Of a stretch of DNA of 64,000 bases, positions 32,501 through 44,500 are shown one piece after another. A program made the position numbers and the translations under genes. How positions within the stretch are numbered: position 1 is the stretch's first letter; each line of letters opens with the position of its first letter. This stretch comes from Ophiura sarsii (taxonomy: Eukaryota > Echinodermata > Ophiuroidea > Amphilepidida > Ophiuridae): assembly GCA_035610835.1 (NCBI GenBank), contig CM069445.1:31112811-31176810 (forward strand), given 5' to 3'. The notes under the pieces were generated by a model. The model did not search any database, was not told the DNA's origin, and saw nothing but the letters and a program-made list of their open reading frames with translations.

Positions 32501-35500
32501 CAGAAGGACGCGGCCAATACTGCAAGGGGGGAGTGGCCAAAATCGCTGGCATACACTTAGATTACTTTTGCGTGCGGAGAGATAGAAACCGAATATTTCT
32601 CGCCAATTTGGAACTGATTAAACTATAATGAATTTCTTAAGAATTTGTGTAACTTCTATAAAATTAGAACCATTAGCTATTATGACTTTGTGCACTATTT
32701 GCCTACTCAGGTTGAAAATATGATGAACCTTAAAAAGGCTTAAATGCAACTAACAAATTATTTCATGATTGAATTGAAATGTTTATGACTTCATGTGGTT
32801 AAACTCGACAGCTAGACAAAAATAGGGTTATTGGGTGTATATAGGTATGCCCCCTTCCTACCCCGGGAGGGGTACTCACGTATGTAAGGCATACGGGGAT
32901 GTGCCGCTCCAGTGGGTCGGTTTTTCATGAGACATCCTTAGCCATGGGTAGGCTTTTCAACTGAAAAATCCTTAGACATGGGTCCTGTTTTTCTATTTTC
33001 GCGAAAATTTGGTCTAAAATGAAGCAAAACCCCTAAAAATCACCCTTAGAAATGGGTAGGGGTTTAGAATCTCCAGCGGCACACCCCCGACCAAACCAAA
33101 TCCAAGTACCCCCCCCCCCCCCCCCCCGGGCTTCCTACCCCAACCCCTTAAAATAAATGAATAAACAGGCATAATAGGGAGGGACTCATGCCGATTGGAA
33201 TAAAAAGAAGATAATGCTGTCACCAGATGAATACAATTAAGACATGGAGATCACCAGGTCATTCCTCATGCAAGATGGTCACATGCATTACACAGAATTT
33301 ATTGGGACCATGTCCTTAAATAAATGTCCCACATGAAAATATGAATTAACTGTAAAGAAGCAATTGTTTCACAATGAATGTACCGATGCACACAATAACT
33401 GCCTTGTATTTTATTCCATATCAGAGACCTATATGTGGAGATATTGGTGACATTGGTACAATCTGTATAAGGCCAAACACAAAGTTTTGTCCCAGTTTCA
33501 TTAAAAATGGCTATGCCTAAGCAAATGTGTATCGTTTTGGATACACCTAGGTGGAACATTTTCATTTTTTATCAGTGTTTTAGAAGTTTTTGACAAATCT
33601 AAAAAAACTATCTGAAGAAACCTAAAAAAAACACCTAAAATCCATGCATGTGAGAAACTTAAAATAAACTTGTCTGTTTTTTGCGTCATACACATCTGAG
33701 CTAACAGATGCGCTTGTTGTAATTACCAACCATCTTCTCATGTTTCAACTATCCAAATAATTAGAAATGCCAACTGTCTTTTGCTACCAAATTATAGCAC
33801 TAATTGTATTTTTAAGAATTGGTTGGGGATATTTTTTAAAGGTAACAAAAAGGCATTTTAGGTTCCCAAATACAACAACCCTTTCCAGTTGTGTACATTT
33901 AAAATTTTCAAGAGCTTCACTTCATTATGTTGTAATTTACTCAGTTTTTTATGGTCAGGATCTAACACAACGAATGGTAGTGAAACTGCACCGATAGACC
34001 CGAGACAGGCAATAGTAAAGATAGATTCAGGCATGCAAACACGAGACTGAAAGCCATTCTAGGATGAAGGCAACATTTAAGAGATCTTGCAAACAAAATA
34101 GAGGGCTTTTTTTTCTCTCACCGCCTCCTCCTTCTTCTCCTTGTGCGCGGGGTGCTTTGCGCACTCCCTGTTGGAGTACTAGTGCTGCTCCCAGAGGGCG
34201 TACTTTGGGTGCTTCGGCTCTCTGAGTGTTGCCGGAAATAATAAATTGGAGGAGGACAATGTATACAAACACTTTAATGTGTCAGTTGGGCACTAACGCT
34301 GAATAGAGTTTCAAACCAAATGTCTGGTTATTGGTATCCAATGAATTTCTAGTACAGGGATACTTATGTGCGCCAAGTCGTTTGAAGCTATGTGGGTTTC
34401 GGTCCAAGATAAAGAATTTGTAGTATTTAGCCCTGTCATGAAATAACTCAAGATCGAACAAGTCATCAATAAATATTGAGTCTCGTTCCCTGAACGATTG
34501 CATCTATTAGTATCGATTTGAACAATATGCACAAATTATCCATTGTGCGCGTGGGTTCTATAAAAACACTGGGTGGAGAAGTTATGTACAATTATCACAC
34601 ATATAGTAAAATCAATCGGACACGGCGAATGTATGTGATAATTTAATATGTTGATATTGTTAGAAGTATTTACACTTTCACCGTGCCAGCACTGTTAGTT
34701 CTGTGTCACAACAGCCACTACAAGGGCCATGCTGTTGTCGCAAGAGACTTCCAATGCCCATACTAATCACCGCTCTATTCAAACATGCCATGTCATACAG
34801 GTGCTATATATGAAACCCACATAGTATCAATTCTTATTCGACATTTCAATAGAGATCATAATCCCTGTACTAGAAAATCTTTGGTATGCCTATAACTTTG
34901 CAGTTTTTATATCAAATAGCGGCCTTAAAAATTCAATACTAATGTTATTCAGAAGTCAAAGATGTGGTGTTATTTTTGTTATTTCCAAATTGGGGTAACA
35001 CATGCTTACTGGAAAAATCTTCTATGCGTTTATGGCCCTTGTACAAGTTTAAAAGCAGGCATAATCATATTAGGGATGTCAAAACACATAGGAGATTCTT
35101 CCTGCCCAACAAGAAACCTGTTTTGTGAGAGTATTATAGTAAAAACTGCACATTTAAAAAAGATTTTTTAAATAAACAGAAAACAATCTTGTTTTTCATA
35201 AAGTTAATCTGGTCGGAAATGTCATCCCCTTGAATTTACTTGAAGTGGATGAAACTTTCAAATCATTGGAAATCCCGTTTTTTTTCTCTGAGAATGTGAT
35301 TTATTTTTTCTAAAATCGCTATACTTTGAGAGAAATGAAGGAAAAATGATACACTACCTATGATGTTCCTTCCAGTCTTGTTTACACACAGTGGACTAAT
35401 GGCACTTCTTAAACCATCCTATTCATACAATCAATTATATTACAATAATGCCTCTACGTGTTGGGTGTCCATCCAAAGTGTTATTGTTTGAATTGTCGGG

Positions 35501-38500
35501 ACGACATTCGTTGACATTGCCCAACAGCGGGAGAATGAACGTGCCTAAATCTGAGTCAAGCGATATTTTCTAATTGCATGAAGAATTTAAAAATATTAGA
35601 GTGAAGATACGATTGAGCCTCTTAAATACAAAATAATCAAAATACAGGTTAAGAGTTGAATGGATTCGCCGTCGAACAAGTTTAAAAAACCGTTGACAAT
35701 TTTTTTAACTTGTCCGACGGAGAACCCTTTAACTCTTAACCTATATTAATATGAATACCCGCCGTAAAAGCCTATCTCACAACAAAATAATCATATTTAC
35801 GAATTGGAATTAAATTTAATGTAATCAGAAATATTAGTTCATAAACAATGCGACATACGTACCTGGAGTTGATGATGTTGACATAGGTGATACTGGTGAA
35901 CTCATATCTGAGGCGGTTCCTGATTTATAAAAACACACAATTAAAAATATCACAATTGACTATACAATCACATCAACTCTCCCTTAAACAGGCATTGCTA
36001 TTGGAAAAAGCATTACATTTTTGAATTATGGTGAAATGTTAGAGTGGTTCATCACGCATTGTTTACATTTTGGAGCCCAATCTTTTGAGTCAAAGACAAT
36101 GAGTGCAAAAAACAAAATGCTAAAAATTGTCCGCACAAATGTCGACAAGACCTTTTTTCCCCATCAAATGTGATACAGGCTTTACACAATCCAGACCGTC
36201 GTTTCTAGAAACCGATGGAGCTCTAATCACTCCCTGGCTTTACGGGGAGCTAATGAAGGAGCAAAATCCATGCTAAAACATACTTTTTCAAGAGACAAGG
36301 AGCTTTAACAACAACACTCCTGAGCAGGGCTGGAAAATAGATTATTTCCTATGTCTCAAACAAAATTTCCCAGAAAGAAGGTATATGAGATTCCACAATT
36401 CCTCATTTTTTGCAGACCTTTTCCTGAGACATTGTCATCAGGAGCTGCTGTCAGGAGCTCCTAAACTACAGAGCTCTTGAAAAACAAAGCTCTGACTATT
36501 GAATTGACCTCCTTACCATTTGCATTGTTCATCACACATTGTTTATATTTTGGGGCCCAATCTTTTGAGTCAAAGACAATGAGTGCAAAAAACAAAATGC
36601 TAAAATAAAAATTTCCGCACGAATGTAGACAAGAGATTTTATCAAATGTGATAAAGGCTTCACACAATCCAGACCGTCGTTTCTAGAAACCGATGGAGCT
36701 CTAATCACTCCCTGGCTTTACGGGGAGCTAATGAAGGAGCAAAATCCATGCTAAAACATACTTTTTCAAGAGACAAGGAGCTTTAACAACAACACTCCTG
36801 AGCAGGGCTGGAAAATAGATTATTTCCTATGTCTCAAACAAAATTTCCCAGAAAGAAGGTATATGAGATTCCCCAATTCCTAATTTTTTGCAGAACTTTT
36901 CCTCAGACATTGTCATCAGGGGCTGCTGTCAGGAGCTCCTAAACTACAGAGCTCTTGAAAAACAAAGCTCTGACTGTTGAATGGACCTCCTTACCATTTG
37001 CTGTTGAGCCACTCTCATCCGACGCAGCAGGGGATGAGGGACGCTCGGCAATGCTGTCTTGTTGAGACATTCTCTTCTTGGCTGATGCCCTCTTCTTTCT
37101 CTTCTTCTTCTCCTCGTCTGAGTAGTGGTGTGCCTGGGCCTTGGAAAGTCTTCTATATGTTGATATCTTGTGATGATTTTTTTTTAAAAAGTGGTGTTAT
37201 GTTCACTTATATGAGGGCAACTGATTTTGATTGAAATGTCTCAATGATGAACAATTGATGCTATAGTCTACTTAATAATTTATGCTAGTGGAAATTTGTT
37301 CGTTCAATGATTTATCCGACTATACAGGGTGAGTCAAAAAGAAGTTGTACGGATTTGAATATTTTTTCCTGAGAAAGAAAAAGAAAATTGACCTAAAACT
37401 CAAGCGACATGTTGACGAGAATATTCTTCCGATCATCTGAAAAAAGAATGACTGAAATTGATCATTCCTATCCAGAGTTATAGCTATTTTACTAAAAGAA
37501 CCCATTTTTTAGCTGTCCACCGATACGTAAAACAGAACAAAGTAAAGAAAATGTTTAAAACTCATCATTATCATATCAGGAAGTGATTGTTTTATTCCTC
37601 ATAATGCAAAATCATAGAACCCCGTCAAAAAGAGAAGGTTAAAGTCTTATTGTAATCACTGATTATTTATTTTAGGCACATCATTCCCACCTGTGTTTGA
37701 AACTCCCGGGCTTTAATCTTATTTGAATATGAATGACCGTATGTAAATTTTGCTGCCCACTTGGAGCGGGTAGATATCAAGAGAATTAAGCGTTCCGTGG
37801 ACAGCTAAAAAAAGAGGTTCTTTTATTAAAACAGGCATAGCTCCTGCTGATATAATTGATTGATCGATTTCAATGATTTCTTTTGTCATACAAGCGGAAT
37901 AAGTTGCTCTTTGTATACGTGTCTCATTGGTTTGTCAAATTTGTTTGGTCTATTTTTAAACAAATATTCATTCATTCCCGTACAACTTCTTTTTGACTCA
38001 CCCTGTAGTTGACTTTATACTAAAAGATCGTCTACTTGTGCAATGGAAAAACCCTAAAATGATTTACTGGCAACAATCTTTAGCAAAAGTATAGAATGCC
38101 ATTTCAAATGCACCACCTTGAACTATATTGATATTTCAAACTTCTTTATCTTTGACTGAACACAACATAATGGAATCATGTGCCTATAAGGCCAAGAAAA
38201 ATAATAAGTTGTGTTGCCCTCAGCGACCGACCCTAAAATAGTAAAAACTAGGGTCACATTTTTTTTTATAGATTTTAAATTTGATTAAAAGTGTCCTAAA
38301 TGTTACTATTTCTTGCTTGAAATGAATAAGTAAGCTTAAATAAATGTTTTTAGACTATTGTCAAACATTATATAAATTGAAATATGGGCCTATATCAATT
38401 TTGTCTTGATATAAACCATGTTTTTCAGCCAGAAAAAAAAAGAAAAAAAAGAATTTGAAAATTTTGACCTGATTTTTAAATTTTTGCCACTTGAGGGCAA

Positions 38501-41500
38501 CACAATTTTTATTTTTCTTGGCCTAATAGTTTTTTTAATTTTTTTAAAATTTTATTCATGGTATACAAATGCCAGCAAAACAGCACAGCTGATGACACTG
38601 GCTTACAAGTTACATATCATACATAGTAAAAATACAGAAATATATATATATAAAATATTATAAACAGCTAACATTGATTTAAAAGACGAATGACATATGG
38701 GATAGTTGAGTTGTAATATCTGCCAGTTCTTGTTTTTGGCTCCTGGTATTTTTTCTGATTCCTGAGGGCATACGTTATTGCGGGTTTTGCAGGGAGCAGA
38801 TGTTGGTGGCGCTCCGAATTGAAGAGCTTCTGGCCGAATTTCAAAACCAGTTGTTCCCGGCGGTCGCTAAGTTTATCAATACCTAATTCGAGGAGGGCAG
38901 TGTCATAGTGTGCGTACCTACTGCCAAGCATGAGTCGACAAGATCTTTTTTGCAGCATCTCAATATGCTTACTTTGCTCACGGGTGATGGATGGATGCCA
39001 CACCGGGCAGGCATACTCGAGGAGCGGTCTAACATAGGTTTGATACACGGCCAGAATGTCCTCAACTGGAGCACCAAATCCTCTAAGGGCATACAACAAA
39101 AATAACCTTCTTGATGCTCTGCTGATCATATCAGTCACCTGCTTGTCCCATTTTAAATTTGCCTGTATATGGACACCAAGGAGTTTTAAATTGTCGACAG
39201 GGTTAAGTGTTTCACCAGACAGCATGTATGATGGATAAACGGAAAGATTTTTTGAAAAAGAAACATTCATTATATGGCATTTGGATGGTTTGGGCAACAT
39301 ATCATTGCGATCGCACCAGGTACTTAATTCATCGAGATGATATTGGAGACGACCGTGCCTTTTGACTTTGATTTATATACTTACTTGTTTAGCATCATCC
39401 TTGAGCCTCTTTTCTACCCCGCTCTCCTTTGCCACTTTGAGGGGATCCTTGAGCTTGCTAGAAACTCTAAGCTGGATTCCTGATAGGTTACCCACCGAGA
39501 CATCAGCAAATAATCTGTGTCACAATCAAGAAGGCACAAAACAAAATTGAAGAGTTACTAGTCTACAAAATAGTAGTCTTTTAATAGGAATGTTTGCAGC
39601 AGGGACACACACAGTGGATCGAGCGTTGAAAAAGTGGAGGGACTAGGGTGGGAAATGAGAGCATGTGTGGTCTAGTGGATAGCATGCAGGACTCATAATA
39701 CAAAGGTTGTGAGTTCAAGCCCCGCTACGGCCAACATGTTTGTATCCTTGGGCAAGGTACTTAGTCTAAATTGCCTCGTGGTTCGGAAGTCATGTAGAAA
39801 TGGTGGTCCTGTGCTTCGGAAGAGCAATACCCGAGCACGTTAAAGGTTACAGACTCTTTCGTAAAGAGTAGGGGATCATCCCGGTCTGTATCTGTTCATA
39901 CACCTAACGGACCCAATGGAAATAAGCTTCAATCGAGGCTTTATTGGGCTATCCAGGGTCGTAAGGCCCAAATAAATAATAAAAAAGTAAAAAAGACCCA
40001 TTTGTATACCATCAGGTAAGCAAATAGCCTTGAGACATTTCAGGGCAGAAATGTTTGCAGTAGAGACACACTAGCGGATTTGGGGACCCATTTGTATACT
40101 ATCATTAGGTAAGTGCAGCAAGCAAACTGTCTTGAGACATAAGGTTCAAGGCCCTTAAACGTGACCCTTCAGAGAGGCCCTAACAAAATTTTGAATTTTG
40201 ATGCTCTCTGATATCAGTGTATATATTGCGTACCAGTATACCGTCCTTGTACTGTCAAAACCTTGTATCTCCATTGGGCCCTTCAGCATGTTATCAAGTA
40301 TAACCTTTGAGCAGTCTGTTCTAAACTTGTGCAAGGGCCAAAAACACATCTATCAAAACAACACTTCCTATGCATAACCGTTGGGCAGTTTTACTTTATG
40401 CTGAAGGGCCAGAAAAACATACAAGGTTTTGACAAAACAACGATGACATGTACTTTAAAATAATATATAGGTCTGAGACAAACTATATGTACTACTTTTA
40501 CATTACATTTAGGGCTGTAAAAAAAGCAAAGCGGCACGGCGGAGTCTGAGGGGGGGGGGGTTCCCTCCCTCAGAAGCTGGTTTTTTTTTGAAAATGACAA
40601 TGTAAATGATGCGATTTGGTGCAAAAATATATATATATATATTTTTTTTCTAACTTTTTTTAATTCTTTTTTTTAGGCCAAGTTGCTGTTTCCCGCGAGC
40701 AACATAAGTTTACCGGGAATGAGATTACCAAATTACCCACTTTTTACAGCCCTGATTACATTCTACCTTGATTCATGGCAACATTTATAACCAAATACAT
40801 TAGATTTAACAAAGAACCTTCGAAACAATTAATTTTTGTTCACCTCCCTTGCGCTGACAATTTTGCTGATGACCGTCTCTGTTAAAATCACAGAACAGTA
40901 TGCCGCAAGCATGAAGCTGCTGGCCAGACCAGCAAAGGAGCCTGGGAGCTTACCAAAAGTGGGAAAGCACTGCCATTGGTTGACCCAAACAATGGATCTA
41001 CTGAACCAACCAATAGCTTGAATAATGATCGACTCTCCTCACGCAGCTGATAGCAATGTTGAAACTTGTTTACACGGTGCTCAAAACATTTCTGATTTCA
41101 ACAGCTGGAAGTCGAAAGTACCAAGGAACAAATTACGTCTGAATTGTTAAATTCAAACTTGATATATTAATTGATTAAACAATTGGGTATCATGTTATCA
41201 TTTTTATCAAATCAATATCTTCAATCAGACACATGATTTTAGAATTCCAACACAGCGCCCTCAAGCTGGAAGATGGATTGATGCGCATGATCGAATCACT
41301 CATTATGTATACTTACGGATCAGCCAGCAGATCATCAAGGGAGGGGAGCTTTGTCTTACATGCTTCTGTGTTCAGTATAGACTCCAGCACAGATTCTGAA
41401 TGCATACAAATAAAAAATAAATTAAATGAACCCACAAATGAATAAAAATATAAATGACAATTACATAGGAATAATTTAGATACCTTTTTCGAACCATTGT

Positions 41501-44500
41501 GTTTGAGCTCCGTAGCTTTCGAGGTCATCACGACCCCTTCATTCAGCGTAGTGTTTACTTCCCTCCGTTTGTCACATGACCACCTTTTGGGCGATCACAT
41601 GAAAGCAGGTCATCGTAGATGGCGGGTAGGTCGTAGCCGGTGTCTCGGTTGAGGGTCGGTTTGCGTGTCCTGATTTCAATTGCCTCTCTGATCTTACGTT
41701 TCCAAAATTGGTCTTCTCTGGCGATCACTTGGACGTCATCAAGCTTGATAGTGTGCTTGAAGTCTTTGGAGTGTTCTGCCACTGCTGTGAGAGGAGTGGT
41801 TTTGTGGTTCGAGTGTTCTTTGAACCTGGTGGCAAGAGCTCTGCTAGTTTCACCCACGTAAGATTTAGGACACTTAGGACAGTCAATATGGTAGATCACA
41901 CCACATTTGTTAGCGTCAGGGGTTTTGTCCTTGAGGTGTACCAAAAAGGATCTGATGGTGTTGATCGGTTTATGGTAAGTTCTCACCCCGTGGTCCCTGA
42001 AGATGTGCGTTAGTTTTTCTGATATTCCTTTTATGTACGGAAGCGGTATACTGACATTCCTCTGGTCTGTGATGTTAGTGTCCTTGGTTTTAGGTTTTTT
42101 GGCTTTCGGAGTTTTGTACATCCATGGTTTGTAACCGTTGGCTTTGAGTGCGGACTTGACATGTTTATGTTCTGCTAGTTTGTCATCGTCCGTAGTTACT
42201 AATTTGTCCACTCTGTCCTTGAGAGACCTCACTACCGATCGTTTGTGCTCGAGGTGATGATTAGAGTCAAAGTTGAGGTATTGATCGGTGTGGGTGGGTT
42301 TGCGGTATATAGTAACTTTAGTACTACCATCGTCGTTCACATGGATGCATGTATCCAGGAAAGGGAGTTTGCCTTCGCGTTCTGGTTCCGTGGTGAATTT
42401 AATGTTAGGATCCAGGGCGTTGATGTGGGCCGTAAATTCATCGATGTTGTATTCATGAATTTGAACGAAGGTGTCATCCACGTACCTAAACCAAACAGAA
42501 GGGGGATGTGGCGCTGTCGTCATGGCTCGGATTTCAAACAATTCCATGTATAGATTCGCGACAATCGGCGAGACGGGCGATCCCATGGCTGCTCCTTGTT
42601 TCTGCTTGTAGTATTGTCCTTTGTATACAAAGTATGTCGTGTTAAGGCAGAAAGTCAGGAGCTCCAAAATCTGGTCGACGTTGAGCGGCGAACGGTCAGA
42701 TAGGGTGTCATCCCGTAGCAAAATGTCCTTGACCGCTTGTATGGCATCCTTGACCGGTATGCTAGTGAAAAGAGCCGACACATCATACGAGATAAGTTTT
42801 TGGCCTGGCGTAACTTCCAAGTTGGAAATTTTCTGGACAAAGTCCCCACTGTTCAGTATATGATAAGGGGTTTTTCCTACCAGGGGGCCTATGATCTCAG
42901 CAAGAACCTTGGCTGCGTGGTATGCCAAGCAACCGGTGCTGGCTACAATTGGTCGAAGAGGGGCATCGGCTTTGTGGATTTTTGGAGTGCCGTAGATTTT
43001 GGGTACCTCTTCAGACGTAGGGTAGATGCGATGTTTTGTGGCGACTGGGATGGGAGTGTCAGAGTTCTGCCACTTGCGGATGATACCAATGAGCTCTCTT
43101 TTGTAGGTAGCTGTAGGATCCTTTTTCAGCTTTTGGTATGTGTTTGTGTCGCTGAGTAAAGTTTCCATCTTGGCTTCATAGTCAGTGGTATTGAGCACAA
43201 CAGTAGCGCGACCTTTATCTGCCGGGAGAATGGTGATTTTCTCATCTTTTTTGAGATTGAGAAGGGCTTGATATTCACCTTTCTTGACATTACTGGATGG
43301 AGCTTTAGATTTGCGAAGGCATTTTACAACTTCACCTCGAAGGCTCTGTGCTTTGGATGCAGGTAGCAAACGGCAGGCTGCTTCAGTGTTCACAATAAAA
43401 TCCTTATGCGGGATTTCTCGCGGAGTAACAGCGTAATTTAAACCTTTTTGTAGCACTGATTTCTCATCTGGAGTGAGCACTTTGTCGGATTTGTTGATGA
43501 CCCATCGGTTTTTGTCGATATCACCGTCCGTAACACATCGATCTTGCTGTTCCTTGTCGTATTTCGCCGTGACAAGCTTTCCGAATTTGTCTCGCTGTTT
43601 ACTTTTCACTTTCTCGAACTCGGTACTACGCATGCGCTCTAGATGACCTTTCACCTCTTGTAAACACTACGCTGAATGAAGGGGTCGTGATGACCTCGAA
43701 AGCTACGGAGCTCAAACACAATGGTTCGAAAAAGGTATCTAAATTATTCCTAAAATCATGATCGAACCCAATATCATTCTACATGCTTCTAGACAATTAC
43801 ATACATGGTAAAACAAAATTAAATTAAATAATCAAGAAATCATACATTTTCACACATATCCAAATGTGCAATTTACACAATTATTTGACTGCGTTCTGTT
43901 TGATATGCAGTAATATGTCAATAGTCAATAATATACCTGCCATGGGAGACTTGGACTTAAACAGAAAGTAGGTTTGAGGTTTGAGGTGGTTAACTTTTAG
44001 AAATCTCACAAAAACAAAATCATCTTGTTCTTGTTTATGAGCCATTTTGTTCATATTTTTACCTGTTTTGGAAGAATAATCATTTTCTTAAAGGTAGATG
44101 TTCCGATTTTCAACGTGAAGTTTTCTATTCTACATGAAAGGTCATCCTTAAAAAAGTCGTGTTCCAAAGTTTGAGTTGCATAGCTCTAATGGTTCTTATT
44201 TTAGACGCACAAGATGCTGTGAACTGTACCCATTGAGTAGTACACAAACTAAATCGGTGGTTACCACCATTCGCGGTAATTCGATGTTATTTCATTGATT
44301 TCTCCGTAATTATACCGATTTAGGCCGTCAAATTTCAGTATGATGATGAGAAAAATACGAGCTTTCATATGATATGAAAATCTCCGTATGTTTGAAATAA
44401 TTATGTGTTACGAAAATGTGATCGGGTCATCTACCTTTAATTTTATATTTTTTTTAAAGAATTTTTAAATGAGTTTTCATTAAATCATGGACACAGTCTT

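Larger units (their letters stand above)
41466..43752 (-). mobile_element. Penelope-like retroelement with perfect 93-bp inverted ends
   Basis: A 2,287-bp unit bounded by identical inverted repeats at 41466-41558 and 43660-43752. It contains one long reverse-strand frame with reverse transcriptase and GIY-YIG domains. It sits in the PXK intron between exons 8 and 9, in the same direction as PXK and 71 bp upstream of exon 9. Flanks show no clear target duplication. Inverted terminal copies are known for some Penelope-like elements. Confidence 0.9.

Noticed and set aside
34122..34221. Exon-like 100-nt stretch on the - strand between PXK exon 12 and the last exon (Ser/Thr-rich then poly-Arg, acceptor cactcag, donor gtgaga).
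   Set aside because: Its composition would suit the linker, but 100 nt shifts the frame of the last exon and gives an early stop, while exon 12 joins the last exon perfectly without it. A weak internal donor (gtgcgc) would restore phase, so a rare alternative exon is not excluded.
39661..39740. Possible tRNA-Met gene (A box, B box, CAT anticodon).
   Set aside because: Acceptor and D stems do not pair properly and the sequence continues into a SINE body that recurs at 52528-52862.
42737..43159. 140-codon + strand frame.
   Set aside because: Antisense shadow of the Penelope-like reverse transcriptase frame.
43685..43715. tgatgacctcgaaa in the Penelope-like inverted repeat, resembling a hammerhead ribozyme core.
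   Set aside because: The cytosine before tgatga is missing and only four bases separate the two core boxes, too few for stem II. I could not fold a hammerhead.
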